In this document: positions 14,051 to 23,689 of the stretch, piece by piece | Layout of the letters: every line of letters begins with the position of its first letter | How positions within the stretch are numbered: the first letter of the stretch is position 1 | Assembly: GCA_021805025.1 (NCBI GenBank) | Contig: JAJZGF010000021.1 | Location: forward strand, 1-34,542 | DNA length: 34,542 nucleotides | Origin: Acidobacteriota bacterium | GTDB taxonomy: Bacteria > Acidobacteriota > Terriglobia > Terriglobales > Acidobacteriaceae | Direction: 5' to 3' | Program-made: the position numbers and the translations under genes | Notes under the pieces: model-generated | Told to the model about the DNA's origin: nothing | Seen by the model: the letters and a program-made list of their open reading frames with translations, nothing else | Databases searched by the model: none

Positions 14051-14866
14051 TCAGTTCCAGCGGCTCTTGTCGTCGTGGTCTTCGTCGATCTGCCGACCCT
14101 GCCCGTCAAAGCGGACGGTGCGGCCCTGCTTGCGCATGTAGACCTCGAACTTGCGCGCGGCGCGGCGGCGTTTCCAGCGGTAGTAGCGGTTGCGCAGGGC
14201 AAACCAGCGCTCGCTTAGCGCGAAATTCAGCCCGCGCCGCGAGACCGTCCGCAGATAGATCCACCCCGCCAGCGCGCCGCCCAGTTGTGCGAAGGCGTAG
14301 AGGCGCTGCTCGCCGAAGAGCATGGCGATCGCGACCAGGCCGTAGATGATGGCCATGTATTTGGCCTTGATGCCGATGGTGAAAAAGAGCAGGAACTCCA
14401 TTTCGCCGTAGAGGACACCAATGGCGACGAGCAGGCCGAAGATGCCGCCGAAGCAGCCGTAGAGCGGGACGGCAAGGACGGGCAGGCCAAGGGACGCACC
14501 GGCGATGTAGAGCAGCCCGCCGGCGAGCGCGGTGCCCAGCACGGAAGCGGCGTAGAGGCCCATGACCCATCCGTCTGTGTGCATGCCTTCCAGGAATCCC
14601 GCGAGGAACCAGAGCGAGAGCAGCTCAAAGAGCGTTCCCATGAGCGTGAGGTGGATGAAGCTGTAGGTGAAGGGCTGCCAGAGGGCTCCGTGGAGGAATG
14701 CGAAGGGATTGAACGTGAGCAGGCTAACCAGATGCGCGGTCAACGCGGGTGCGATGACGCCCAGAAGGATGACGGCAAAGTACGCAGCGAGGTTCACGAA
14801 GACCAGACGCCGCGTGGCGCCGTGGAAGTCGGGGAAGGAGAACGGGGACGTGCCGAGCCTTCTCAT
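14051..14866 (-). CDS. Rhomboid-fold membrane protein lacking the catalytic dyad (pseudoprotease)
   Basis: A 271-aa polytopic protein with about six membrane segments between residues 20 and 205, followed by a ~65-residue very basic cytoplasmic tail (RYYRWKRRRAARKF) that ends acidic. The rhomboid outline is recognisable: TYSFIH, then LFELLSLWFLAGFLEG, then GCFGGIFGLLVAIGVLYGE, then QLGGALAGWIYLR. Compared with the active family, GxSG is GCFG with Phe139 at the Ser position, the HxxGxxxG His is Gln194, and the HxxxN motif reads G77...E81. All key residues are therefore replaced. It is probably an iRhom/derlin-like binding protein rather than a protease; this is inferred. The start at 14866 gives the usual short N-terminal tail. 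It lies just upstream of fabD. Confidence 0.8.
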   Translation of the reverse strand: MRRLGTSPFSFPDFHGATRRLVFVNLAAYFAVILLGVIAPALTAHLVSLLTFNPFAFLHGALWQPFTYSFIHLTLMGTLFELLSLWFLAGFLEGMHTDGWVMGLYAASVLGTALAGGLLYIAGASLGLPVLAVPLYGCFGGIFGLLVAIGVLYGEMEFLLFFTIGIKAKYMAIIYGLVAIAMLFGEQRLYAFAQLGGALAGWIYLRTVSRRGLNFALSERWFALRNRYYRWKRRRAARKFEVYMRKQGRTVRFDGQGRQIDEDHDDKSRWN

Positions 14867-14935
14867 GTTCTTCGACAGAGTAACGTGTCGCGGTTGCCGG
14901 TGTCATGGGGCACTGGCGGGCGAATCTGCGTTCCG

Positions 14936-16429
14936 CTACGGTGTGGGCACTACCGCGACGCTGGCGTGTCCCTGCGCATCTACGGAACGCACGCCGAAGA
15001 TGACGTTGTCTTTGGAGACGGGCAGGGAGACGGTGACGGATTCTTCCGCGGCTGGGGGGATGACGGTCTGTTCGTACTGCCAGTCAGGCGCCGTGGTCTC
15101 ACGCCAGAGGACCTGGTAGTGCGCGACCCGGTCGCCCGCGGGCGGCTGCCAGGTGAGCGTGGTGCCATTGCGGAGTTCGCCGGCGCTGGTTTTGCTTGTT
15201 CCTGGCTGTGATGCGGACGTGAGAAGGGGCATTTGGAGACTGACGGGCACGCCGGGGGCGGCCGCGAGCGTGGCCAGGGTGGCGGCGTTGAGGCGCGCCA
15301 CCTGCGCTACGTATTGGAAGTCCACATACTCCGGCAGGTCGCCCTTGACCGGGTCGCTGGAGCCGGCGGGAGGACGCATCACGTCCTGATGCTGGTGGTT
15401 GAAGTCCTCGCGCCACTCGGTGAAGCGGACGGCGGCAAAACCCTCGTGGTTGAAGGAGAAGTGATCGCCGCCGCGCATGTAGCGGTCTGGCCGGGACATG
15501 AGTGCGGCACGGAACGCGGCGGCGCCGGTTGCGGGGAAGTAGGTGCGGGCAGTCTCGGCAATGGCGCGGGCCAGTTCGCGGCTGGGCGAGTCATTTTCTC
15601 CGCCTACGGCGAGGATGCGACGTATTTGCTCGGGCGTGGTGGTCTCAGGAACGCCCTCAGAGAAGACGCGGACGCGGTTTTTGAGCTGGAGAGTGTCACC
15701 GGGCGTGGTGTTGCCGCCGACGATGTCGTTGTTGAGCACGGCTTCGAGTTGCCAGCCCTGCTGGCGGGCGAGTTGAGCCAGGTGAGCGGAGCCGATAAGC
15801 CCCTGCTCCTCACCTGCCACGGCGGCAAAGACGATGGTGGCGGGGAAGTGGAGCTTGCTGAGTGCGCGGGCGCACTCGATCGAGACGGCGACTCCGGAGG
15901 CGTCGTCATTGGCGCCGGGGGCTGCGCCGTGGTCGTCCATGATCTTCGTGTCGCGGGAGTCGTAATGGCCGGTGACCAGCACCATTCGGTTGGCCTGGGC
16001 GGGGTCAGTGCCGCGGAGAATGGCGTAGATGTTGGTGATTTGGGTGGGTCGCGGAATGCGTCCGGCCCAATGGCCGCCGCTGGTGGAGTCCGCGGTAAAG
16101 ACGTCGCGCTTGACCTCAAGGCAGCCGCCGCACCGGCTCGAGATATCGTTGAACTGGCCGGCGATCCAGTCCGCTGCGGCGTTGATACCCTGGCCGGCCG
16201 GCAGGTCGGTCTCCATGCTGGAGAGTGTGCTGCGGGTACCGAAACCAACCAGCGTCTCAATCGTCTGTTCAATATGCGCGGGGCGAATGGCTCCGAGCGC
16301 CTGCGCGATGACCGGGTCAGGAGCGGCGGGTGAAACCGGGGCGCCATGGAGGAGATAATCGGGCTGCCCAGCCAAGGGAAGCGCAGCCATGGCAAACATC
16401 AAGGAGGGAATCATTCTGGAAAGGCTCAT
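14936..16429 (-). CDS. Secreted M28-family zinc metallopeptidase with C-terminal Fn3-like domain
   Basis: A 497-aa exported aminopeptidase-like enzyme. The signal peptide spans about residues 1-21 (LMFAMAALPLAG). The M28 co-catalytic zinc ligands are all visible: HYDS with His155 and Asp157; GANDDASG with the bridging Asp175; the catalytic pair GEE at 207-208; NNDIVG with Asp235; and GGDHFSF with His323. Residues about 360-380 close the catalytic domain. Residues about 405-495 (GTTLTWQPPAGDRVAHYQVLWRE, then DNVIFGVRSVDAQGHAS) look like one fibronectin type III domain, as in other secreted hydrolases. The start at 16429 has GAGGAGAAA upstream. It diverges from the LysW-like gene across 166 bp. 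It probably digests peptides in the periplasm or outside. Confidence 0.92.
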   Translation of the reverse strand: MSLSRMIPSLMFAMAALPLAGQPDYLLHGAPVSPAAPDPVIAQALGAIRPAHIEQTIETLVGFGTRSTLSSMETDLPAGQGINAAADWIAGQFNDISSRCGGCLEVKRDVFTADSTSGGHWAGRIPRPTQITNIYAILRGTDPAQANRMVLVTGHYDSRDTKIMDDHGAAPGANDDASGVAVSIECARALSKLHFPATIVFAAVAGEEQGLIGSAHLAQLARQQGWQLEAVLNNDIVGGNTTPGDTLQLKNRVRVFSEGVPETTTPEQIRRILAVGGENDSPSRELARAIAETARTYFPATGAAAFRAALMSRPDRYMRGGDHFSFNHEGFAAVRFTEWREDFNHQHQDVMRPPAGSSDPVKGDLPEYVDFQYVAQVARLNAATLATLAAAPGVPVSLQMPLLTSASQPGTSKTSAGELRNGTTLTWQPPAGDRVAHYQVLWRETTAPDWQYEQTVIPPAAEESVTVSLPVSKDNVIFGVRSVDAQGHASVAVVPTP

Positions 16430-16480
16430 GGAAATTTCTCCTCGGACGGGAGTTCGGGTGCAGGGATGGAACGTCGCCTC

Positions 16481-16509
16481 TTGACCTTTGGGCGGCTGCT
16501 CCCTAAAGC
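16481..16509 (+). promoter_or_regulatory. Candidate promoter for the LysW-like operon
   Basis: TTGACC at 16481-16486 and TAAAGC at 16504-16509 are separated by 17 nt in the divergent M28/LysW-like gap. A small hairpin GCACG/CGTGC with a TTCG-type loop at about 16553-16568 falls in the predicted leader. The -10 match is poor. Confidence 0.35.
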
Positions 16510-16595
16510 TAAAGGAGTCGTACCGCGAGGTAACGTCATCCTACAACATGCGGCACGCTTCGTCGTGCAAAGGATAAGGAAGAGAGGAGGCTGCG

Positions 16596-16790
16596 ATGCC
16601 CAGCTGCCCTGAATGCGAGAATAGTCTGGATATCGAGATGGATGAGGTCGAAGAAGGCGATGTAGTCGCCTGCGAGGAGTGCGGAACCGAGTTTGAGGTG
16701 GTCGGCGTTGATCCGCTGGAGTTATCGCGGGTGGACGAAGACTATGATGATGAAGAGGACGAGTTGATCGACGAGGAGGAAGACGAGTGA
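16596..16790 (+). CDS. LysW-like amino-group carrier protein with long acidic tail
   Basis: A 64-aa protein with a four-Cys zinc ribbon (Cys4, Cys7, Cys26, Cys29) in the LysW pattern: CPEC, then about 18 residues rich in acid, then VVACEECGTEFEVVGVDPLEL. In lysine and arginine biosynthesis of Thermus and archaea, LysW carries the substrate on a C-terminal Glu within an EDWGE ending. Here the body matches, but the tail (residues 45-64) has 15 Asp/Glu in 20 residues and ends EEEDE, without WG. The start at 16596 has a strong AGAGGAGG. No lysX, lysZ, lysY or lysJ-type gene is near. Its stop overlaps the next start by 4 nt. It may be a true carrier for an unlinked pathway or a repurposed zinc mini-protein. 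Confidence 0.85.
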   Translation: MPSCPECENSLDIEMDEVEEGDVVACEECGTEFEVVGVDPLELSRVDEDYDDEEDELIDEEEDE

Positions 16791-17161
16791 GGATGAACCG
16801 CGCACGAGGCGCAGCCCGGTGTGTTTTGACCGCGCTGACGGCGGGAATCGTAATTCTTACGCTGCTGGGGAGCGAGCCTGGAGCGAAGGCGCAGAACCTA
16901 GGCCAACGCACGGTTTCAGGAAGCGTGGTGGATGCCAGCTCGAATCCGATTGCCGGGGCGACAGTCTTTCTCAAGAACCAGAAGAGCAAGGCGATTCGCA
17001 GTTATACTTCCAGCTCGACGGGCCGCTTCTATTTTGCCCAGGTGAACATGTCAGAGGACTATGACCTATGGGCGGAGAAGGACAGCAAAAAGAGCGCGGT
17101 GAAGACGGTCAGTTCGTGGGACGCTCGCAAGGAGTTTGAAACCGAACTGAAGATGAAGTGA
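16787..17161 (+). CDS. Secreted carboxypeptidase-regulatory-like (transthyretin-fold) domain protein
   Basis: A 124-aa exported protein. The signal peptide is a basic N-terminus plus a hydrophobic core (CVLTALTAGIVILTLLGS), probably cleaved near AKA|QN at about residue 36. The mature ~88 residues form one carboxypeptidase regulatory-like domain: VSGSVVDASSNPIAGATVFLKN, STGRFYFAQV, DYDLWAEK, ending FETELKMK. Such domains are beta-sandwiches in cell-surface and TonB-linked proteins; as a single free domain its role is unknown. The GTG at 16787 overlaps the TGA of the LysW-like gene (GTGA), with GGAGGAAG just upstream; an ATG at 16793 is the alternative start. The overlap implies translational coupling. 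A terminator follows. Confidence 0.82.
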   Translation: MRMNRARGAARCVLTALTAGIVILTLLGSEPGAKAQNLGQRTVSGSVVDASSNPIAGATVFLKNQKSKAIRSYTSSSTGRFYFAQVNMSEDYDLWAEKDSKKSAVKTVSSWDARKEFETELKMK

Positions 17162-17175
17162 CCTCAGTACAGCAG

Positions 17176-17209
17176 AGCCGCGCCAGCCTTGACGGGCGGC
17201 GCGGCTTTG
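17176..17209 (+). terminator. Intrinsic terminator after the carboxypeptidase-regulatory-like gene
   Basis: Perfect 9-bp arms AGCCGCGCC (17176-17184) and GGCGCGGCT (17198-17206), with a 13-nt loop, are followed by TTGT. The hairpin lies between convergent genes; the T-run is short and serves the plus strand best. Confidence 0.7.
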
Positions 17210-18727
<1,518 letters not shown>

Positions 18728-18733
18728 GATTAA

Positions 18734-18739
18734 ATTCTA
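18734..18739 (-). promoter_or_regulatory. Candidate -10 element giving a leaderless gatB transcript
   Basis: On the minus strand TAGAAT is followed by six bases (TTAATC) and then the gatB ATG at 18727. Transcription from the usual distance would begin at or within a base or two of the A of ATG. No consensus -35 is visible. Confidence 0.5.
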
Positions 18740-18748
18740 GCGCGCAGG

Positions 18749-18777
18749 GTGGGCAGTCCCGCCTGAGGACTACCCAC
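18749..18777. other. Imperfect 11-bp hairpin between the VOC gene and gatB
   Basis: Arms GTGGGCAGTCC (18749-18759) and GGACTACCCAC (18767-18777) pair with one mismatch around a 7-nt loop. There is no T-run on the minus strand. It may end or process the upstream VOC message; this is uncertain. Confidence 0.45.
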
Positions 18778-18813
18778 TGGATGAGAATCGCCCTACGGAG
18801 TGGTGCGGCGTTC

Positions 18814-19746
18814 TTACTCGGTCGGATCCGCCGCCGTAAACGGCGAGCAGCAGGGCTTTTCCGTGGCGTGGAAGTTCATGAGCTCGAGGCGGATGCCGTC
18901 GGGGTCGTAGAGGTTGAACTGGCCTTTGCCGTCTTTACCGATCTGGGTGTGCGCGTCGTGTACGCCGCCCAGCCTGTTTCCGGCCTCCAGCACCTTGTAG
19001 GCGTCGTTGACTGAGACTACGCCGATGGAGAGATGGTCCAGCACGCCGAGCGCGTGCAGCGTCATTGTTGCTGGAATCCCCGAGCCGGAGGGGCCGCTGG
19101 TGAGCATGTACTCCAGCCAGTCATGGCCGTCGGGAACCTGCTGGCTGACCCAGTCAAGCTTGCCCTCCTGCATACCGCCGAACCAGTACGGCTTGAAGTC
19201 CAGGAGGTCGCGGTAGAAGGTGTCCTCCATGGCGCGGCTGTGGACCATGAAGCCGACGTGAATGATGTGGTGGCCGATGGCGTTGGGCGCGCCGGGCGCC
19301 TTGGCGTGCGCGGAGGGCTGCACGAACTGCACCTTGTTCCCCTCCGGATCCAGCACTTCGAACCAGCGGCTGGCGTCGGAGCCTTTGGTGACCGCGGCGG
19401 GGGTCTTCCAGCCTTTGGCGGCGAGATATTTGCGCATCGCTTCGGCGCTGCTTACATTCCACGCGGTGTGGTCCAGGCGGTTGATGCCTGAGCCGGGCGG
19501 CAGCGGCAGCACTTCAATGAACTGCGTTGCGCTGACGGCATAGCGCACGCCCTGCGGATTTTCGGGGTCGGGCTCTTTGGCCGCGCCAATGATTTCGTGG
19601 TAGTAGTGCTCCGTGGCGGCCGGGTTGGACGTGTAGACGGCGAGGTGGGAGATGCCCAAAATCTGCGGGCGCACGGGCGCGGTCTGGGCTGCTGCGGCAA
19701 CCGTGAGGGCGGCAAGTAAAGCGGCGGCGAAATACCTGGAATGCAT
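18814..19746 (-). CDS. Secreted two-module VOC (glyoxalase/bleomycin-resistance fold) protein
   Basis: A 310-aa protein with a signal peptide (residues 1-21, ALLAALTVAAAAQ) and two VOC modules. Module one runs about 28-150 (ILGISHLAVYTSN ... ASRWFEVLDPEGNKVQFVQP). Module two runs about 162-295 (HHIIHVGFMVHSRAMEDTFYRDLL ... VLDHLSIGVVSV ... FNLYDPDGIRLELMNF). Candidate metal-binding His and Glu are at each module's first strand (SHLAV, IHVGF) and last strand (RLELM). VOC enzymes include glyoxalases, dioxygenases and epimerases; the substrate cannot be assigned here. An extracytoplasmic address is unusual for the fold. The ATG at 19746, after GAGGTGCAG, is chosen over the upstream ATG because it begins the signal peptide. 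It diverges from mfd. Confidence 0.85.
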   Translation of the reverse strand: MHSRYFAAALLAALTVAAAAQTAPVRPQILGISHLAVYTSNPAATEHYYHEIIGAAKEPDPENPQGVRYAVSATQFIEVLPLPPGSGINRLDHTAWNVSSAEAMRKYLAAKGWKTPAAVTKGSDASRWFEVLDPEGNKVQFVQPSAHAKAPGAPNAIGHHIIHVGFMVHSRAMEDTFYRDLLDFKPYWFGGMQEGKLDWVSQQVPDGHDWLEYMLTSGPSGSGIPATMTLHALGVLDHLSIGVVSVNDAYKVLEAGNRLGGVHDAHTQIGKDGKGQFNLYDPDGIRLELMNFHATEKPCCSPFTAADPTE

Positions 19747-19932
19747 TCTGCACCTCGAAATCTGTGGCGCGTCCACCATAAATCGATTTGGCGGTGGCTG
19801 TAAACCTGGCCGCGAGGAGGAATTCCGCGGCCTGCAGACGGACGCCGTCCGGGCGCGCAGGGCGGCAACCCGTTTTTGGCATCCGGGGCAGGTGGTCCTG
19901 CACACATTTGCGCGCTGCTAAACTGGAGGTGC

Positions 19933-22900
19933 ATGATCCTCCCGTTCGTCCGCGAAATCTTCGCGGAGTTGGAGCACTCCTCGGCATTTGATCGCGTACA
20001 GAGGCACCTGAGCCTGGGTACGGGGCGCAGGTGTGTGTCCGGACTGACTGCTACGGCGCGTTCTCTGTATCTGCCGCTGATGGCGCGGGCCGCGCCGCAT
20101 CCGGTGATGGTCGTGGTGGCGGACAACAAGGCTGCCGAGGCGCTGGAACTAGCGTTGCGCGCCGGCTGCGCGCTGACCGGCGCTGTGGATCCGGCGCGCG
20201 TGGTGCGGCTGCCTGCGCACGATGTGCTGCCGTTTGAAAACCTTTCGCCGCACCCCGACGTGCAGGAGCAGCGCGCCGCGGCGCTGTGGAAGCTGTCCAC
20301 CGGTGCGGTCTCGATTCTGATTGCGCCTGTGGAGGCCGCTGCGCTCAAGCTCTTCGATCGCGACTACTATGCAGGCCTGGCCGTCACGTTGCGCCGCAGC
20401 GAGGAGATCGACATTGATGTGCTGACCTCGCACCTGGCCAGCGTGGGCTATACCCAGATGGACCTGGTGGAGATGCCGGGCCAGTTCACGCGGCGCGGCG
20501 GCATTCTCGATGTGTACTCGCCGGAATCTGACCGCCCGGTGCGGATTGAACTTTTCGGCGACGAGATTGAGACCATTCGCAAGTTTGATCCGGAGACGCA
20601 GCGATCGCAGTCGGGACTGGACGAGGCGCAACTGCTTCCGCTGACGGAGACGCCGGTGACGGAGCGCCTGCTGGCCGCCGTAAATGCGCGGCTCAGCCGC
20701 CAGCGCGTCGAGATGGAGGACGAAAGCGCAGAGGAAGAGCTGAGCGCAGAAGCCGCGGCCGCCGGCGGAGTGAGCGTCTTTCCCGGCTGGGAGTTCTTCA
20801 GTTGCGTGGCCGGGGCGGAGAGTCATCTGCTCAAGCTGCTGCCCCGCTGCGTTCTTTTTGTGGAAGAGCCGGCGATGGTACGCAACCAGATTGACCGCTG
20901 GTGGAGCAAGGTGGAGCAGCGGCACGAGAGGTCCGGCATTGGTTCGCTGATTCGGCCGGAAGACATTTATCTGCGGCCTGAAGTGTTGCAGGGGCTGTTG
21001 CAATCGCGCACCGGCCTGGACCTGGACCAGCTGGGCGCGGTGGATGTGCTGGATGAAGACAACACGCTGGGCGAGATTGCTTTCAGCTCGCGGCCCACTC
21101 TGCGCTTTCATGGCTCCATCCCCGCGCTGACCGAGCAGTTGCGCAACCTGATGGCGACGGACACGCGCATTGTGCTGGCCGCGCCGACACAGGGTGATGT
21201 GGAGCGCATGGCCACCGTGCTACGCGAGTATCAGGTGCCCTACCGGCTCGGCAGCCGCGTGACGCATCACGGCAGCGAGACCATCCTGGAAGAGGCCAGT
21301 TACCTGGCCGGCGATCTGCGTGTGCCTGTGATTGTGCGCGCGCAGATTGCCAACGGAGTGAGCTTTCCGAACTCGAACGTAATTGTGTTTGGCGCGAACG
21401 ATCTCTCCGACGAGGCCGACATTACCGCACGGCCGGAGCCCAGGCGCTCGAAGACCGCAGCGTTTGTCTCGGACTTTCGCGACCTGGCTGTCGGCGACTA
21501 CGTAGTGCATGTGGAGCACGGCATTGCGCAATATCAGGGGCTGAAAGAGATTGTGCAGGATGCGCTTTCGGTCGAGTTCATGATTCTGGAATTCGCGGAG
21601 CAGGCCAAGCTCTATGTGCCGCTCACGCGCCTGGACCTGATTCAGAAATATCGCTCGACCGATGCCGGACCGGCGCCGGTGCTGAACAGGCTGGGCTCGC
21701 AGCAATGGACCAAGACCAAGGCGCGGGTGCGCAAGGCGATGCAGGATATGGCCGGGGAGCTGCTCAAACTCTACGCCGAACGGCAAACGGCGCAGGGAAC
21801 AGCATTCTCTCCGGACAATGAATTCCAGAAAGAGTTCGAGGACTCATTCGATTACAACGAGACGGACGACCAGCTCACGGCCATCTCAGCGATCAAGCAG
21901 GACATGGAATCGACCACGCCGATGGACCGGCTGCTCTGCGGGGACGTGGGCTACGGCAAGACGGAAGTGGCGATGCGCGCGGCGTTCAAGGCAGTGCAGG
22001 ACGGCAAGCAGGTGGCGGTGCTGACGCCGACAACGGTGCTCAGCTTCCAGCATTTCGAGACCTTCAAGCAGCGGTTCGCGCAGTTCCCTATCAACATTGA
22101 GATGATTTCGCGCTTTCGCACAGCGAAGGAGCAGAAGTTGATTGTGGAGCGCGTGGCGACAGGCAACGTGGACATTCTGATCGGCACGCACCGGCTGCTC
22201 TCGAAAGACATCAAGTTCCAGGATCTTGGCTTGCTCGTCGTGGATGAAGAACAGCGTTTCGGCGTGCGCCACAAGGAGCGGCTGAAGCAGTTGCGCAAGG
22301 AGATTGACGTGCTTGCGATGTCTGCCACGCCGATTCCGCGCACGCTGCATATGTCGCTGGTGGGTCTGCGCGATATGAGCGTGATTGAGACGCCGCCGAA
22401 GGACCGAATGGCGATTCAGACGGTGGTGGCGCGGTTCGATGAGAAGCTGGTGCGCTCGGCGGTCGAGGTGGAACTGGAGCGCGGCGGGCAGGTTTATTTT
22501 GTCCACAATCGCGTCGAGTCCATCTACGAGATTGCCGCGCGGATTCAGGAACTGGTGCCAGCGGCCCGCGTGGCTGTTGGGCATGGACAGATGAGCGAAG
22601 GCGAACTTGAGAAGGTGATGCTGGCCTTCATGCATCATGAGTTTGATGTGCTGGTGGCGACCACGATCATCGAGAACGGGCTGGATATTCCGCTGGCGAA
22701 TACGATGCTGATCAACCGTGCCGATCGTCACGGGCTCAGCGAACTGTATCAGTTGCGCGGGCGGGTGGGCCGGTCGAATCGCCGCGCGTATGCGTATCTG
22801 TTGATTCCGTCAGAGCAGGAGCTGAGCCAGATTGCGCGCCGCCGCCTGGCTGCGCTCAAGGAGTTCAGCGATCTGGGCGCGGGCTTCAAAATCGCCGCGC

Positions 22901-23496
22901 TGGATCTGGAACTGCGCGGTGCTGGGAACATGCTGGGCGGTGAGCAGAGCGGCCACATCGAGGCGGTGGGTTTCGAGCTGTACACGTCAATGCTGGAAGC
23001 CGCGGTGAAAGAGATGAAGGGCGAGAGTACGGAGGAGCGGCCGGCTGCGCAGCTTAATCTCGGCATTGCGTTGCGCATCGATGAGAGCTATGTGCCGGAG
23101 GAGAATCAGCGCCTGCGCTTGTACAAGAAGATAGCCGGCGCTGCCAGCGAGAAAGAGATTGCCGACTTGCGCGCGGAGATGGAAGATCGCTATGGCACGC
23201 TACCGGACGCTACCGTGTACCTGTTGGAGGCCGCCGGCCTGCGCCTGGAGTGCGAACGGATGGGCATTGCGCAGATTGATCGCAAGCGTGCCGAGCTGCA
23301 GCTCCGCTTCACGGAGCATGCGCAAATCGATCCGCAGCACCTGATGCGCATGGTGGCGCGCAACGCCAAGCGCGGCGCGCAGTTCACGCCGCAGGGCGTG
23401 CTCAAGTTTCCCCTGGCAGCTACGCGACCCGATGAGGTGTTGCTGGAGGTACGCGCATTACTTTCCGATCTGCTGCCCGCGCCGGTGGGCGCGTAG
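19933..23496 (+). CDS. mfd: Transcription-repair coupling factor
   Basis: A 1187-aa DNA translocase that removes RNA polymerase stalled at lesions and recruits UvrA. Order: UvrB-like N-terminal modules (1 to ~400, with MPGQFTRRGGILDVYSPES); a RNA-polymerase-interacting CarD-like domain near 519 (VGDYVVHVEHGIAQYQGL); a superfamily 2 helicase core with Walker A GDVGYGKTE near 670, the DEEQ box near 770 and SATPIPRTLHMS; a second RecA domain with IIENGLDIP and QLRGRVGRSNR; and a C-terminal TRCF domain (about 1030-1150). Length is normal. The ATG at 19933 follows GGAGGTGC, and TAAACT at about 19919-19924 may be its -10. It is a fitting neighbour to rpoBC functionally but is not linked to them. 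Confidence 0.97.
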   Translation: MILPFVREIFAELEHSSAFDRVQRHLSLGTGRRCVSGLTATARSLYLPLMARAAPHPVMVVVADNKAAEALELALRAGCALTGAVDPARVVRLPAHDVLPFENLSPHPDVQEQRAAALWKLSTGAVSILIAPVEAAALKLFDRDYYAGLAVTLRRSEEIDIDVLTSHLASVGYTQMDLVEMPGQFTRRGGILDVYSPESDRPVRIELFGDEIETIRKFDPETQRSQSGLDEAQLLPLTETPVTERLLAAVNARLSRQRVEMEDESAEEELSAEAAAAGGVSVFPGWEFFSCVAGAESHLLKLLPRCVLFVEEPAMVRNQIDRWWSKVEQRHERSGIGSLIRPEDIYLRPEVLQGLLQSRTGLDLDQLGAVDVLDEDNTLGEIAFSSRPTLRFHGSIPALTEQLRNLMATDTRIVLAAPTQGDVERMATVLREYQVPYRLGSRVTHHGSETILEEASYLAGDLRVPVIVRAQIANGVSFPNSNVIVFGANDLSDEADITARPEPRRSKTAAFVSDFRDLAVGDYVVHVEHGIAQYQGLKEIVQDALSVEFMILEFAEQAKLYVPLTRLDLIQKYRSTDAGPAPVLNRLGSQQWTKTKARVRKAMQDMAGELLKLYAERQTAQGTAFSPDNEFQKEFEDSFDYNETDDQLTAISAIKQDMESTTPMDRLLCGDVGYGKTEVAMRAAFKAVQDGKQVAVLTPTTVLSFQHFETFKQRFAQFPINIEMISRFRTAKEQKLIVERVATGNVDILIGTHRLLSKDIKFQDLGLLVVDEEQRFGVRHKERLKQLRKEIDVLAMSATPIPRTLHMSLVGLRDMSVIETPPKDRMAIQTVVARFDEKLVRSAVEVELERGGQVYFVHNRVESIYEIAARIQELVPAARVAVGHGQMSEGELEKVMLAFMHHEFDVLVATTIIENGLDIPLANTMLINRADRHGLSELYQLRGRVGRSNRRAYAYLLIPSEQELSQIARRRLAALKEFSDLGAGFKIAALDLELRGAGNMLGGEQSGHIEAVGFELYTSMLEAAVKEMKGESTEERPAAQLNLGIALRIDESYVPEENQRLRLYKKIAGAASEKEIADLRAEMEDRYGTLPDATVYLLEAAGLRLECERMGIAQIDRKRAELQLRFTEHAQIDPQHLMRMVARNAKRGAQFTPQGVLKFPLAATRPDEVLLEVRALLSDLLPAPVGA

Positions 23497-23689
23497 CGGT
23501 TTGCCTGCAACACCGCCGATCCGCTTGAAGCGAGTCGCGCTTGGAATTTCATAATAGCGGCCACGTGAGAGGTTTTCGCGCGGATAAGATGGTCGGTAGG
23601 ACGACACGCAGCGAAAGGCCTTTGGCGCATATGCCCGCACGAGCCGCGCCGCGCAGATGGATTGCTTTTGTCATGGCCAAGGAGATGGA

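Noticed and set aside
15233..16333. 366-codon frame opposite the M28 peptidase
   Set aside because: Antisense shadow of a gene with all catalytic motifs; Gly/Val/Ala-rich translation with no domain.
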